Shown here one piece after another: positions 1 to 8,495 of a stretch of 64,000 nucleotides of DNA (the stretch's first letter is position 1; every line of letters starts with the position of its first letter). Position numbers and translations under genes: made by a program. The notes beneath the pieces are model-generated. The model saw nothing but the letters and a program-made list of their open reading frames with translations. It was not told the origin of the DNA and searched no databases. Origin of the DNA: Mesorhizobium sp. (GTDB lineage Bacteria; Pseudomonadota; Alphaproteobacteria; Rhizobiales; Rhizobiaceae); the NCBI GenBank assembly GCA_004017275.1, contig SAKE01000010.1, forward strand, positions 142,054 through 206,053, written 5' to 3'.

Positions 1-17
1 CGCGAATAAAGTTTCAT
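1..17 (-). CDS. 5' end of an unidentified gene running off the left edge
   Basis: On the minus strand an ATG at 17-15 begins Met-Lys-Leu-Tyr-Ser before the window ends. It is preceded by a strong purine-rich ribosome-binding site (GGGGAGAGAGA, about 5 bases upstream). It lies about 90 bases downstream of purQ in the same direction. Only five or six codons are visible. The start resembles that of many glutathione S-transferase-fold proteins, but this is too little to name the product. It does not look like the start of purL. Confidence 0.35.
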
Positions 18-104
18 GACCGTCTCTCTCCCCAATGAATCGGACTTGCCCCGATCAAGAGACAGGAATGTCCGGCTGTTTTCAAGCTGTTCGCTTCGAC
101 GGCG

Positions 105-773
105 TCAGGCAGCGATGCCGAGGGCGCTTTCGAACAGCCCTCGGCCGTCAGTACCGCCATGGGCTGCTTCGATCAGGTTTTCCGGGTGCGGCATCAGGCC
201 GAGCACATTGCCACGCTCGTTGACGATGCCGGCAATGTCGTTGATCGAGCCATTGGGGTTGGTGCCGTCCGCATAACGGAACACCACCTGGCCTTCGCCT
301 TCGAGACGGGCAAGCGTGTCGGCGTCGGCAAAATAATTGCCGTCATGATGCGCGACCGGCGTGCGGATGATCTGGCCCGGCTGGTAGCGGCGGGTGAACA
401 TGGTGTTGGCGTTGGTGATCTCGAGCTTCACCTGCCGGCAGACGAATTTCAGCGAGGTGTTGCGCATCAAGGCGCCCGGCAGCAGGCCGGCCTCGACAAG
501 GATCTGGAAGCCGTTGCAGACGCCGATGACGGTGACGCCCGCGGCCGCCTTTTCGGCGACCGCCCGCATGACCGGCATACGCGCCGCGATCGCGCCGCAG
601 CGCAGATAATCGCCGAAGGAAAAACCGCCTGGAATGGCGATCAGGTCGACATCGGGGATTTCGGTGTCGGTCTGCCAGACGGTAACCGGCGGTGTTCCCG
701 AAATCTTGGTCAGCGCCGCGATCATGTCGCGGTCGCGGTTGAGGCCAGGCAGAAGGACGACGGCTGATTTCAT
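105..773 (-). CDS. purQ: Phosphoribosylformylglycinamidine synthase, glutaminase subunit PurQ
   Basis: PurQ is the class I glutamine amidotransferase subunit of the FGAM synthase complex (PurL-PurQ-PurS). It releases ammonia from glutamine for the fourth step of purine synthesis in the cytoplasm. The 222-residue length is normal for the small-subunit type. The nucleophile is Cys86 in the GVCNGFQ motif, and the His/Glu pair of the triad is His196 and Glu198 in MPHPE. The oxyanion-hole strand is IPGGFSFGD. It is downstream of purC, purS and a small ORF, all on the minus strand, and overlaps that ORF's stop by 4 bases. purL is not in the window. Confidence 0.97.
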   Translation of the reverse strand: MKSAVVLLPGLNRDRDMIAALTKISGTPPVTVWQTDTEIPDVDLIAIPGGFSFGDYLRCGAIAARMPVMRAVAEKAAAGVTVIGVCNGFQILVEAGLLPGALMRNTSLKFVCRQVKLEITNANTMFTRRYQPGQIIRTPVAHHDGNYFADADTLARLEGEGQVVFRYADGTNPNGSINDIAGIVNERGNVLGLMPHPENLIEAAHGGTDGRGLFESALGIAA

Positions 774-1024
774 TTTGGTTCGTAAGGCCTCTGGGCTTCG
801 GCGAGTTCGCGCAGGTCGAGACGTCTGTCTATGCGTTCAAGACGCTCGTCTTGCCGGGCGAGAATGCCATAGATGTTGTGGATATCACTTTGCGTTGCCA
901 CCATGTGACCCCGCATCACATTCAACTCCCGTTTCGTCTCGGAAACATCCTGACGAAGCTCGCCGATTTCGTGATGCACGCGCTTCATAAGCTCGAACGT
1001 CAATTCATTCGTGACTTCCGGCAT
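770..1024 (-). CDS. Small coiled-coil protein of unknown function inside the pur cluster
   Basis: This 84-residue, strongly charged protein is predicted to be almost entirely helical, with heptad-like spacing through residues 10-75 (for example [18 protein letters not shown] and [18 protein letters not shown]). No catalytic motif, signal peptide or membrane segment is seen. It sits between purS and purQ and its stop overlaps the purQ start by 4 bases, so it is probably co-transcribed and translationally coupled. A role in the FGAM synthase complex can be imagined but is not shown; it may simply be a lineage-specific passenger. The family is not one I can name. Confidence 0.75.
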   Translation of the reverse strand: MPEVTNELTFELMKRVHHEIGELRQDVSETKRELNVMRGHMVATQSDIHNIYGILARQDERLERIDRRLDLRELAEAQRPYEPK

Positions 1025-1042
1025 AGTGCCTCCGACACAACC

Positions 1043-1294
1043 TCAGGTAAGTGTCACACTATAATTCTCAATCACCGTGTTCGCCAGCAGCTTGTCGCAC
1101 ATGGCCTTGAGGTCGGCCTCGGCCTTGGTCTTGTCGCTTTCCGCCAGCTCGACGTCGAACACCTTGCCCTGCCGCACCGCGCCGACGCCACCGAAGCCCA
1201 GGCCGGACAATGCGTGTTCTATCGCCTTGCCTTGCGGGTCGAGCACGCCGTTCTTGAGGGTGACGGTAATGCGGGCCTTGATCACGCTGGACAT
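1043..1294 (-). CDS. purS: Phosphoribosylformylglycinamidine synthase subunit PurS
   Basis: PurS is the small dimeric subunit that bridges PurL and PurQ in the FGAM synthase complex. I place the start at the Met before SSVIKARITVTLK (position 1294), giving 83 residues, the usual PurS size; a longer in-frame start at 1360 would run into purC and add a non-conserved leader. Family features are the first strand ARITVTLKNGVLDPQG, the AIEHALSGLGF segment and the VRQGKVFDVEL strand. It follows purC by 25 bases and precedes the coiled-coil ORF and purQ. Confidence 0.95.
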   Translation of the reverse strand: MSSVIKARITVTLKNGVLDPQGKAIEHALSGLGFGGVGAVRQGKVFDVELAESDKTKAEADLKAMCDKLLANTVIENYSVTLT

Positions 1295-1319
1295 GCTCCT
1301 GTTCGAATATCGGGTCTGG

Positions 1320-2114
1320 TTAGTGCGGCTTGCCTTTGAGGCCGTCGGTCGAGGCGACAAGCACCGGGCCGGTCGGGCGCGGCGGCTCGTTCTCGTTCAT
1401 GATGCCGAGGCGGCGGGCAACTTCCTGATAGGCCTCGACGAGGCCGCCCATGTCGCGGCGGAACCGGTCCTTATCGAGCTTGTCCTGCGTCGCCACGTCC
1501 CACAGGCGGCAGGAGTCCGGCGAAATCTCGTCGGCGACGACGATGCGCATCATGTCGCCTTCGAACAGGCGGCCGCACTCGATCTTGAAGTCGACGAGCT
1601 GGATGCCGACGCCCATGAACAGGCCGGAAAGGAAGTCGTTGACGCGAATGGCGAGCGCCATCACGTCGTCGATTTCCTGCGGGCTCGCCCAACCGAACGC
1701 CGTGATGTGCTCTTCCGAAACCATCGGATCGTCGAGCGCGTCGGCCTTGTAATAGAATTCGATAATCGAGCGCGGCAAAACCGTGCCTTCCTCGATGCCG
1801 AGGCGCTTGGACAGTGAACCGGCGGCGACATTGCGCACCACGATTTCGAGCGGAATGATCTCGACTTCCTTGATCAGCTGCTCGCGCATGTTGAGCCGGC
1901 GGATGAAGTGGGTCGGGATGCCCATGCGGTTGAGATGGTTGAAGATGTGCTCGGAAATGCGGTTGTTGAGCACGCCCTTGCCGTCGACCACTTCATGCTT
2001 CTTCTTGTTGAACGCGGTTGCGTCGTCCTTGAAGAACTGGATGAGCGTACCCGGCTCGGGTCCCTCATAGAGGATCTTGGCCTTGCCTTCATAAATGCGG
2101 CGGCGATTTTTCAT
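1320..2114 (-). CDS. purC: SAICAR synthetase PurC
   Basis: PurC is phosphoribosylaminoimidazole-succinocarboxamide synthase, the ATP-dependent ligase that joins CAIR and aspartate in purine synthesis. The 264-residue protein begins with the strand pair [15 protein letters not shown]. It carries both family signatures, LVDFKIECG and [13 protein letters not shown], plus the GSLSKRLG loop. It is the first gene of the minus-strand purC-purS-ORF-purQ cluster. The 276-base gap upstream separates it from the divergent ATPase zeta gene and should contain both promoters, but no clear -35/-10 pair was assigned. Confidence 0.97.
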   Translation of the reverse strand: MKNRRRIYEGKAKILYEGPEPGTLIQFFKDDATAFNKKKHEVVDGKGVLNNRISEHIFNHLNRMGIPTHFIRRLNMREQLIKEVEIIPLEIVVRNVAAGSLSKRLGIEEGTVLPRSIIEFYYKADALDDPMVSEEHITAFGWASPQEIDDVMALAIRVNDFLSGLFMGVGIQLVDFKIECGRLFEGDMMRIVVADEISPDSCRLWDVATQDKLDKDRFRRDMGGLVEAYQEVARRLGIMNENEPPRPTGPVLVASTDGLKGKPH

Positions 2115-2390
2115 CTGATTTTTTCTCTGGGGTTCCGGACAGGCGGCAAGCGACCGTTTCCTGCCCGTCTGCCTGAAATAGTGCGGCTACGGTAGGGTTC
2201 AATGCCGGGTCTATCCCAATCACATCGTTTGCTCAATCGGCAAATCCTCCCAATCAACCGCTTTCGGGACTGAAATGCCGCAGCGCAGCATGCGATGAAG
2301 CGTATTGACCGGCCCGCGACCTTTTGGTTTGTGCTTTGGCAACACACATATTCACTGCCAACGAATCGAATTTGACCCGGAGGGACGCCC

Positions 2391-2711
2391 ATGAACAGCA
2401 TGAAGGACCGTGAAGAAGGCTTCGAGCGCAAATTCGCATTCGACGAGGAGCTTCGGTTCAAGGCCTCGGCGCGCCGCAACAAGGCGCTCGGCCTGTGGGC
2501 CGCCGAAAAGCTCGGGAAGTCCGGCGCCGACGCCGACGCCTATGCCAGGGAAGTGGTCGTTTCCGACATCGAGGAAGCCGGTGATCACGACGTGTTCCGC
2601 AAGATCCGCGGGGATTTCGACGCGGCCGGTGTCGAGCAGTCGGACCACCAGATCCGCCGCACCATGGACGAGCTGATGGCGCAGGCGATCGAGCAGATCA
2701 AGAACACCTGA
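2391..2711 (+). CDS. F1FO-ATPase inhibitory zeta subunit (DUF1476)
   Basis: This 106-residue helical protein matches the alphaproteobacterial DUF1476 family, known as the zeta subunit, which binds F1-ATPase and blocks ATP hydrolysis. Recognisable features are the N-terminal MKDREEGFERKFAFDEEL segment, KASARRNKALGLWAAEKLG and the helix EEAGDHDVFRKI. The N-terminal segment corresponds to the inhibitory region in characterised homologues. A strong ribosome-binding site (GGAGGGA) precedes the ATG. It is monocistronic, with a good intrinsic terminator about 80 bases downstream. Confidence 0.92.
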   Translation: MNSMKDREEGFERKFAFDEELRFKASARRNKALGLWAAEKLGKSGADADAYAREVVVSDIEEAGDHDVFRKIRGDFDAAGVEQSDHQIRRTMDELMAQAIEQIKNT

Positions 2712-2767
2712 TCCCGAAGCAGGTTCCGCAAAAGTGTCCCACGGTTTTGCGAGAGAGAACCTGCGAC
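2712..2767. repeat. Short palindromic rhizobial intergenic repeat
   Basis: Just after the zeta stop codon, GCAGGTTCCGCAAAA is mirrored by TTTTGCG...GAACCTGC about 12 bases later. The sequence resembles the GATCCCGAAAAGTG...CGGTTTT element scattered between rhizobial genes; a related copy lies at 52,399-52,480. It can form a hairpin ahead of the true terminator. Confidence 0.55.
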
Positions 2768-2793
2768 AGACAAAAGAATGACTGGACCAATCG

Positions 2794-2820
2794 ACCGCCC
2801 GACCTATCCGGGCGGTTTTT
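2794..2820 (+). terminator. Rho-independent terminator of the zeta subunit gene
   Basis: A perfect 8-bp stem (ACCGCCCG / CGGGCGGT) with a 7-base loop is followed directly by TTTTT. It lies 82 bases after the zeta stop and 56 bases before the next (+) gene, so it separates the two transcripts. Confidence 0.88.
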
Positions 2821-2876
2821 CTTTGCCTTTGCCGCGGTTTCCGGCTGAAACTGCGATCGTTAACAAGGAAGAGTCC

Positions 2877-3650
2877 ATGTCCCTGAAGTCCCGCCTCGCG
2901 GCCGATGAAACGTTGCTCACCGCATGGTCCGGCGTGCCGGATGCCTTGACTGTCGAGATCGTCGCCAAGCAGGGCTTTGATGCCGTCACCCTCGATATGC
3001 AGCATGGCGGTCATCACGAAGACAGCGTGTTGCGTGGCCTGGTGCCGGTGCTCGCCACCGGCAAGCCGGCGCTGGTGCGCATTCCGGTTGGCCGTTTCGA
3101 CATGGCAAGCCGCGCGCTCGACTTTGGTGCCGAGGCGGTCATCGCGCCGATGGTGAATTCGGTGGCGGATGCAAAACTGTTCGCCGCCGCCATGAAATAT
3201 CCGCCGCTCGGCGAGCGCTCCTGGGGGCCGACCTACGCTTTTCCGCGCCACGGCAAGGGCGACCAGGCCGAGTGGCTGCGCGACACCAACCAGCGCACCA
3301 TGGCCTTCGCCATGGTCGAGACACGCGCTGCCCTCGATGCGCTCGACGGCATTCTCGACACGCCGGGCATCGACGGCATCTTCCTCGGCCCCTCGGATTT
3401 CTCGATCGCCTGGAGCAATGGCGCCACGATCAATTCGACGCTGGAAAGCATGATGGAGACAGTGGCGTCGGTCGCCGAGCGCACCCGCAAGGCCGGAAAA
3501 CATGCGGCGATCTATGTCGTCGAGTCGGCAATTGCCGGCCGTGTCGTGTCGATGGGCTACCGCCTGCTGGCCATGGGCTCGGAACACGCGCTGATCGGGC
3601 TTGGCGCGAAAACCCTGATCAAGAGCGTCAAGGATTCGATCGGCTCCTGA
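2877..3650 (+). CDS. HpcH/HpaI aldolase family protein
   Basis: This is a class II, metal-dependent pyruvate-type aldolase fold of the HpcH/HpaI/CitE family, which cleaves or forms 4-hydroxy-2-oxo acids. The start at 2877 follows AAGGAAG; the longer frame from 2778 includes the terminator and is rejected. The 257-residue protein carries the family landmarks LDMQHGG, RIPVGR, the metal ligand Glu in MVETRAAL and the second metal ligand Asp in IFLGPSDFS. The natural substrate cannot be read from the sequence. It ends 7 bases from the convergent hydrolase gene. Confidence 0.9.
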   Translation: MSLKSRLAADETLLTAWSGVPDALTVEIVAKQGFDAVTLDMQHGGHHEDSVLRGLVPVLATGKPALVRIPVGRFDMASRALDFGAEAVIAPMVNSVADAKLFAAAMKYPPLGERSWGPTYAFPRHGKGDQAEWLRDTNQRTMAFAMVETRAALDALDGILDTPGIDGIFLGPSDFSIAWSNGATINSTLESMMETVASVAERTRKAGKHAAIYVVESAIAGRVVSMGYRLLAMGSEHALIGLGAKTLIKSVKDSIGS

Positions 3651-3656
3651 AGACGC

Positions 3657-4211
3657 TCAGGGTTTCAGATCCGTCAGGAATTTGGCGAAGGTCATTGAGC
3701 CTTCGGGCCAAGGACCAAAACCCGAATCTGCGTTGAGATGACCGGTCTCGCCGGCATCGATGAACAGCGAGCCCCAGGCACCGGCAATGTCCTCGGCGAC
3801 ATCGAAGGCGCAGAACGGATCGTTGCGGCTGGCGATCACGATCGAGGGAAAGGGCAGTGGCTCACGCGGGTAGGGTCCGAAGGTCATCAGGTGCCTGGGC
3901 CTGATCTCGGGATTGGCGACATCGGGTGGCGCCACGAAGAAGGCTCCAGCAACGGGCTTACGGAATCGCGGGATGGCTTGCACCGCCGTGGCGACGCCGA
4001 GCGAGTGTGCGACCAGGACGACCGGCCGCTCGGCCTCATTGACCGCCTTGGCAACGCTCGCCGTCCAGTCCTCACGCACCGGTTTCGACCATTCCGTTTG
4101 CTCGACGCGGCGCGCCGTCGACAGCTTCGACTGCCAGCGGCTCTGCCAATGGTCGGGGCCGGAGTTGGTGTAGCCCGGCACGATCAGAATATCTGCTTCT
4201 TTGACCTTCAT
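3657..4211 (-). CDS. RBBP9/YdeN-type alpha/beta hydrolase
   Basis: This is a small (184-residue) serine hydrolase of the RBBP9/YdeN family. It begins with the family's ILIVPGYTNSGPDHWQSRW segment. The nucleophile Ser is in VAHSLG, the acid Asp is in SRNDPFC and the catalytic His is in GHLNADSGFG with WPEG following, all typical. Bacterial members have no settled substrate. No signal peptide is present. It is convergent with the aldolase gene. Confidence 0.88.
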   Translation of the reverse strand: MKVKEADILIVPGYTNSGPDHWQSRWQSKLSTARRVEQTEWSKPVREDWTASVAKAVNEAERPVVLVAHSLGVATAVQAIPRFRKPVAGAFFVAPPDVANPEIRPRHLMTFGPYPREPLPFPSIVIASRNDPFCAFDVAEDIAGAWGSLFIDAGETGHLNADSGFGPWPEGSMTFAKFLTDLKP

Positions 4212-4460
4212 GGCGCTGAGATAGCGAGCCGCATCGTTTCGTGCAACCGGCAGGAACGCCGCTTTTGATCACAATAGTGAACACGATGTTCGCTTCTTTG
4301 CGTCTTGTGTGAACGATGCCGATGGACGATTTGTGGTCAGGAGAAGAAACAGCCGTGTGCGGGAACCCTGACTTTGGAGCTGACACGACGTACAATGATC
4401 GGCGGCACGGGGCCTCTCGCCCTGGGAGTTTCATCGCAAGCCGGTCGAACGGAGCATCTG

Positions 4461-5273
4461 ATGAGTGAACTGCCTTTTGCCGCCACCACCCCGGTCAGCG
4501 TCGCCCGCGTCGGGTTGAAGGCGCGCGACGCCGAAAGCCTTGCCGCCTATTACCGAAGCGTTGTCGGTCTGCAGGAGTTGAGCCGTGCAGATGGCGCGAT
4601 CACGCTCGGCGCCGCCAATCGTCCGCTGCTGGTGCTTGAGCCGGATGCTTCGGCCAAGCCGGATGATCCGCGCAGCGCCGGCCTGTTCCACACCGCCTTC
4701 CTGCTGCCCAGCCGCGCCGATCTCGGCCGCTGGATCAACCACGCCATATCAGACAAGATCGCCATCGAGGGCGCTTCCGACCATCTGGTCAGCGAAGCGC
4801 TGTACCTTACCGATCCCGAAGGCAACGGCATCGAGATCTATGCCGACCGCCGTCCGCAGGACTGGAAGTGGAATGGCGACAAGATTGCCATGGCGACAGA
4901 GCGGCTGAACATTCCGTCCGTCGTTGCCGAAGTGCCGGCGGGTGATGCCGGCTGGCAGGGCGCGCCGGAAAACAGCATCGTCGGCCACGTCCACCTGCGC
5001 GTCGGCAGGCCGGAAGACGCCGAAGCCTGGTGGAACCAGGAATTCGGCTTCGACACGGTGGCCAAATATGGCGGCCAGGCGGTGTTCCTGTCGTCGGGCG
5101 GCTATCACCACCACATCGGCGCCAACGCTTGGCAGAGTTCCGGCGCCGGCCGCCGCGATTCCACCCGCTCGGGTCTGGCCTGGGTCGAAATGCGTTCGGA
5201 CAATGTGACTGATGAAACGACCCGTGAGGATCCGTGGGGCACAGTGATCAGGACTGTTCCCGGCAAGGCTTGA
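4461..5273 (+). CDS. VOC family protein (catechol 2,3-dioxygenase / CatE-like)
   Basis: This protein has two tandem vicinal-oxygen-chelate modules (residues about 10-130 and 165-265), the layout of extradiol dioxygenases and CatE-like proteins. Metal-ligand candidates are His in LFHTAFLLP, Glu in GNGIEIYADR and His in VGHVHLRVG. The start at 4461 follows CGGAGC; an upstream in-frame extension from 4305 lacks conservation and is rejected. Length is 270 residues. The activity could be dioxygenase, glyoxalase or resistance-type. The substrate is unknown. Confidence 0.85.
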   Translation: MSELPFAATTPVSVARVGLKARDAESLAAYYRSVVGLQELSRADGAITLGAANRPLLVLEPDASAKPDDPRSAGLFHTAFLLPSRADLGRWINHAISDKIAIEGASDHLVSEALYLTDPEGNGIEIYADRRPQDWKWNGDKIAMATERLNIPSVVAEVPAGDAGWQGAPENSIVGHVHLRVGRPEDAEAWWNQEFGFDTVAKYGGQAVFLSSGGYHHHIGANAWQSSGAGRRDSTRSGLAWVEMRSDNVTDETTREDPWGTVIRTVPGKA

Positions 5274-5316
5274 CTCCCGCTGCGCCTGCAATTGGCGAAA
5301 GCCGAGGCGAGAGCGT

Positions 5317-5485
5317 CTTTCTCCCCGTCACTATACGGGGAGAAATGCCCGGCAGGGCAATGAGGGGCAGCGCCAAGGTCCTGAAATTGTCAAAGCGTGA
5401 ATGGGTGGTGCGATCGTCACCGAAGTCGGCGCTGCCCCTCATCCGCCTAGCGGCACCTTCTCCCCGTATAGTGACGGGGAGAAGG
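5317..5485. repeat. Inverted pair of rhizobial palindromic repeats (family A)
   Basis: Two copies of one repeat face each other between convergent genes. The first, about 5317-5374, runs TTTCTCCCCGTCACTATACG... to ...GGGCAATGAGGGGCAGC. The second, about 5430-5485, is its reverse complement, ending TAGTGACGGGGAGAAGG. The pair can form one long hairpin with a loop of roughly 55 bases. More copies lie at 39,247, 39,371 and 63,495. This matches the mosaic palindromes known between rhizobial genes and may act as a bidirectional terminator or mRNA-end stabiliser. Confidence 0.85.
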
Positions 5486-5489
5486 AAGC

Positions 5490-6797
5490 TCAAGCTTCCC
5501 CGAACACCCGCCTGAAGATCGTATCGACATGCTTGGTGTGATAGCCCAAATCGAATTTCTCGCGGATCTCGGCTTCGGGCAGGGCAGCGGTCACTTCCTT
5601 GTCGGCCAAAAGTTCCTCAAGAAAATCAGCGCCTTGCTCCCAAACCCTCATGGCGTTGCGTTGCACCAGCCGGTAGGAGTCTTCGCGCGACAGGCCCGCC
5701 TGCGTCAGCGCCAGCATCACGCGCTGCGAATGCACGAGGCCGCGGAACTTGTTCATGTTCTTCAGCATGTTGTCGGGATAGACGAGCAGCTTGTCGACAA
5801 CGCCGGTCAGTCGTGACAGCGCGAAATCGAGCGTCACCGTGGCGTCCGGCCCGATCATGCGCTCGACCGAGGAATGCGAGATGTCGCGCTCGTGCCAAAG
5901 CGCCACATTCTCCATCGCCGGCAGCGCCATGGAGCGGACCATGCGCGCAAGACCGGTGAGGTTTTCGGTCAGCACCGGATTGCGCTTGTGCGGCATTGCC
6001 GACGAGCCCTTCTGGCCAGGCGAAAAATACTCTTCCGCCTCCAGCACTTCGGTGCGCTGTAAATGCCGTATCTCGATCGACAGCCGTTCAACCGACGAGG
6101 CGATGACACCAAGCGTGGCGAAGAACATAGCGTGGCGGTCGCGCGGGATCACCTGCGTCGACACCGGCTCGGGCTTCAGGCCGAGCTTTGCCGCCACATG
6201 TTCCTCGACATAGGGGTCGATGTTGGCGAAGGTGCCGACAGCCCCGGAGATCGCACAGGTGGCGACATCCTCCCGCGCGTGCACCAACCGCTCGCGGCAG
6301 CGGGAGAATTCGGCATAGGCCTGCGCCAGCTTGACGCCGAAGGTCGTCGGCTCGGCATGGATGCCGTGGCTGCGGCCGATGGTGACGGTATCCTTGTGCT
6401 CGAAGGCACGGCGCTTGAGCGCGGCAAGCAGGCCATCGATATCGGCGAGCAGGATGTCGCTGGCGCGGGTAAGCTGCACGGCAAAGCAGGTGTCGAGGAC
6501 GTCCGACGAGGTCATGCCCTGGTGGATGAAACGGGCGTCCGGTCCGACGAATTCTGCGAGATGGGTCAGGAAGGCGATGACATCGTGCTTGGTGACGCGC
6601 TCGATCTCGTCGATCGCCTCGACGTCGAATTTAGCAGCACTGCCCTTTTCCCAGATGGTTTTGGCCGCTTGCCTGGGGATGACGCCGAGTTCGGCCAACG
6701 CGTCGCACGCATAGGCTTCGATCTCGAACCAGATGCGAAACCGGGTTTCGGGCGACCAGATGGCGACCATTTCCGGCCGGGAATAGCGAGGGATCAT
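5490..6797 (-). CDS. purB: Adenylosuccinate lyase PurB
   Basis: PurB removes fumarate from SAICAR and from adenylosuccinate, acting twice in purine synthesis. The 435-residue protein belongs to the aspartase/fumarase superfamily. The signature GSSAMPHKRNP is at residues 264-274, and the helix GRSHGIHAEPTTFG at about 141-154 carries a catalytic His. IHQGMTSSDVLDT is the N-terminal conserved patch. It is not in the purC-purS-purQ cluster, which lies 3.4 kb away on the same strand. Confidence 0.97.
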   Translation of the reverse strand: MIPRYSRPEMVAIWSPETRFRIWFEIEAYACDALAELGVIPRQAAKTIWEKGSAAKFDVEAIDEIERVTKHDVIAFLTHLAEFVGPDARFIHQGMTSSDVLDTCFAVQLTRASDILLADIDGLLAALKRRAFEHKDTVTIGRSHGIHAEPTTFGVKLAQAYAEFSRCRERLVHAREDVATCAISGAVGTFANIDPYVEEHVAAKLGLKPEPVSTQVIPRDRHAMFFATLGVIASSVERLSIEIRHLQRTEVLEAEEYFSPGQKGSSAMPHKRNPVLTENLTGLARMVRSMALPAMENVALWHERDISHSSVERMIGPDATVTLDFALSRLTGVVDKLLVYPDNMLKNMNKFRGLVHSQRVMLALTQAGLSREDSYRLVQRNAMRVWEQGADFLEELLADKEVTAALPEAEIREKFDLGYHTKHVDTIFRRVFGEA

Positions 6798-6857
6798 CGG
6801 TCAGTCCTGACATATCGAGAAGTTTTGCCCGCGTCCTAACAGAGGCGAGCAAAATGC

Positions 6858-7382
6858 TCAACGTCGCTGGCGCGCAAACCAGAGGCTCGCGGCAAACAGG
6901 GCGAAGAAACCAAGCGGAAAATAGAGCCGGATGCCCAGCACCACGAACTGATAGAGCGCAATCAACATCGTGAAGACGAACTGCAAAACCCAGGTGTGGG
7001 TGAAAGCAGGGGCATGCCACTCGGCATAGTAGGAGCGGTATTGCAAGGCGAACAGCCCTCCGGTCATGCCGATCGTCGCCGCTGCGAGGCATACGAAGGC
7101 CGCCGCGAAGGCGACCTCCCAGCGCCTGCCTTGTGAGACCAGCCGCGCCGCAAACAGGCCAATCGGAAAAGCCAGCGCAGCTCCCACCGCGAACAGGAGG
7201 GCGACAATGCGGATTTTGGCCGGTGTCTCCCAGTCGTCTAAAAGCAGGGTGACAAGCGCACTTGCGCCCATCGTCACCGCCCACGATAAGGCGCCGAAAA
7301 GCGCTGTGCGCGGCGCCGGTATGGCGCGGCGGAGGCGGTTCAGCGCACGGTCGCGCCTAGTGGGTTGAACAAGTAGTGTCAC
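6858..7382 (-). CDS. Four-pass membrane protein of unknown function
   Basis: The 174-residue protein has a short basic N-terminus (residues 1-25) and four hydrophobic segments at about 28-48, 60-82, 90-112 and 130-165. No conserved catalytic motif is recognised. Its start overlaps the stop of the upstream DUF2259 gene by 4 bases, so the two are probably co-transcribed. A structural or permease-like role is possible but nothing in the sequence names it. Confidence 0.75.
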   Translation of the reverse strand: MTLLVQPTRRDRALNRLRRAIPAPRTALFGALSWAVTMGASALVTLLLDDWETPAKIRIVALLFAVGAALAFPIGLFAARLVSQGRRWEVAFAAAFVCLAAATIGMTGGLFALQYRSYYAEWHAPAFTHTWVLQFVFTMLIALYQFVVLGIRLYFPLGFFALFAASLWFARQRR

Positions 7383-8104
7383 AGGCGGCCAGTCACCGCG
7401 ATCCAGCGAAAATCAGGCCCTTCGAAGCCGTATTGGCGTACCGCGATCAGCACTGCATAGGCGCTGAGGCTGTCCATGGAAAACGTCTGCACCGCGCCGA
7501 TGCGGTAGCCGTTCGGGCAACCCCGGCTTTTCGGTATCGCCTTGTCCTCATGAAGCAATTTGGTTGTGCCGCCATCCTGCGCTTCGATGCGCAGCAGGCG
7601 GAAGCCGTTGATCTCGCCCTGGCTTTCGCAGCCTTGGGTGTTGTTCATGCCAAGCTCGTCCAGGCGGAACTCGAGCGGCTGGTCGACCGGCGAGAAGATC
7701 GGGCGCGGGTTGACCGCCATCCGATGCGGATCGGCCGAAAGCTCGGTCACCGGGTTGAAGCCGGCGGTGATGCCTTTGTTCGCGGTCAGTTCTGCCTGAG
7801 TGACAATGGCTTCGCCTTTTTGCCGGGCCTGAAGGCGCGCCGCGTCCAGTTTGGCATTCTCGTCCTCAAGCCGCACTCGGATCGGCGTGCCCTTGAGAAA
7901 GGCGTCGGTGCTGGTGTCGATGTAGTAGCGGTTGGCATAGGGAAAACCCGATCCATCCTGCACGCCATATTCCTCGAAAGCGAAGACGCTGCCGTCCTTG
8001 GTGAAGCCGAGGATTTCGAGTTCGGCGACGTCGCCGGCACGTGCGGCGATCGAGGTCCCGAATTGTGCAAGCAGGCCAACCGCAAACAGAAAGAGTATTC
8101 GCAT
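7379..8104 (-). CDS. DUF2259 family predicted secreted protein
   Basis: The 241-residue protein has an N-terminal signal peptide (RILFLFAVGLLAQFGTS, cleavage after AARA). The mature start GDVAELEILGFTKDGSVFAF followed by EEYGVQDGSGFPYANRY is the hallmark of DUF2259. Two Cys residues (ESQ context and SRGCPNG) may form a disulfide in the periplasm. Function is not known for the family. It overlaps the following membrane-protein gene by 4 bases. Confidence 0.85.
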   Translation of the reverse strand: MRILFLFAVGLLAQFGTSIAARAGDVAELEILGFTKDGSVFAFEEYGVQDGSGFPYANRYYIDTSTDAFLKGTPIRVRLEDENAKLDAARLQARQKGEAIVTQAELTANKGITAGFNPVTELSADPHRMAVNPRPIFSPVDQPLEFRLDELGMNNTQGCESQGEINGFRLLRIEAQDGGTTKLLHEDKAIPKSRGCPNGYRIGAVQTFSMDSLSAYAVLIAVRQYGFEGPDFRWIAVTGRL

Positions 8105-8231
8105 CGGTCTTCACCCCGTGATCGTCTCAATCCACTAGCACGACAGAATTAAAACGTCGTGCAGTGCGAAAGCCGATGCATCCAATCGGCCCGTCAATTG
8201 TTATCGTCGGCAGTCCCAATGGAGAACCACC

Positions 8232-8486
8232 ATGACCGACACCAGCAAAATTCGCGAGCATATGGAAGTCGTCGGCGCCGACGGCGTGCATGTCGGCACC
8301 GTCGACAAGGTCGATGGCCAGCGCATCAAGCTGACCAAGGCCGATAGCGGCGAGGGCGCTCACAAGGGCCATCACCACTACATTCCCCTGAGCCTGATTG
8401 CCGAGGTCGATGGCAAGAAGGTGTGGCTGTCGGCGAATTCCGATGTTGCGGTGACCTTCGAAGAAGAAAAGTCCGATCGGGTCTGA
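8232..8486 (+). CDS. DUF2171 family protein (PRC-barrel-like)
   Basis: The 84-residue protein has the DUF2171 pattern: IREHMEVVGADGVHVGTVDKV, then GQRIKLTKADSG, then HHHYIPLSLIAEVDGKKVWLS. The fold is a short beta-barrel-like module related to PRC-barrel proteins. GGAGAACCACC provides the ribosome-binding site. It has no partner gene on its strand and converges on the peptidase gene 10 bases downstream. It may be a stress-linked small protein, but this is inference. Confidence 0.85.
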   Translation: MTDTSKIREHMEVVGADGVHVGTVDKVDGQRIKLTKADSGEGAHKGHHHYIPLSLIAEVDGKKVWLSANSDVAVTFEEEKSDRV

Positions 8487-8495
8487 TTGATCGCT

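Noticed and set aside
5317..5485. CRISPR-like repeats
   Set aside because: The copies are inverted palindromes, not direct repeats with unique spacers; no cas genes are in the window.
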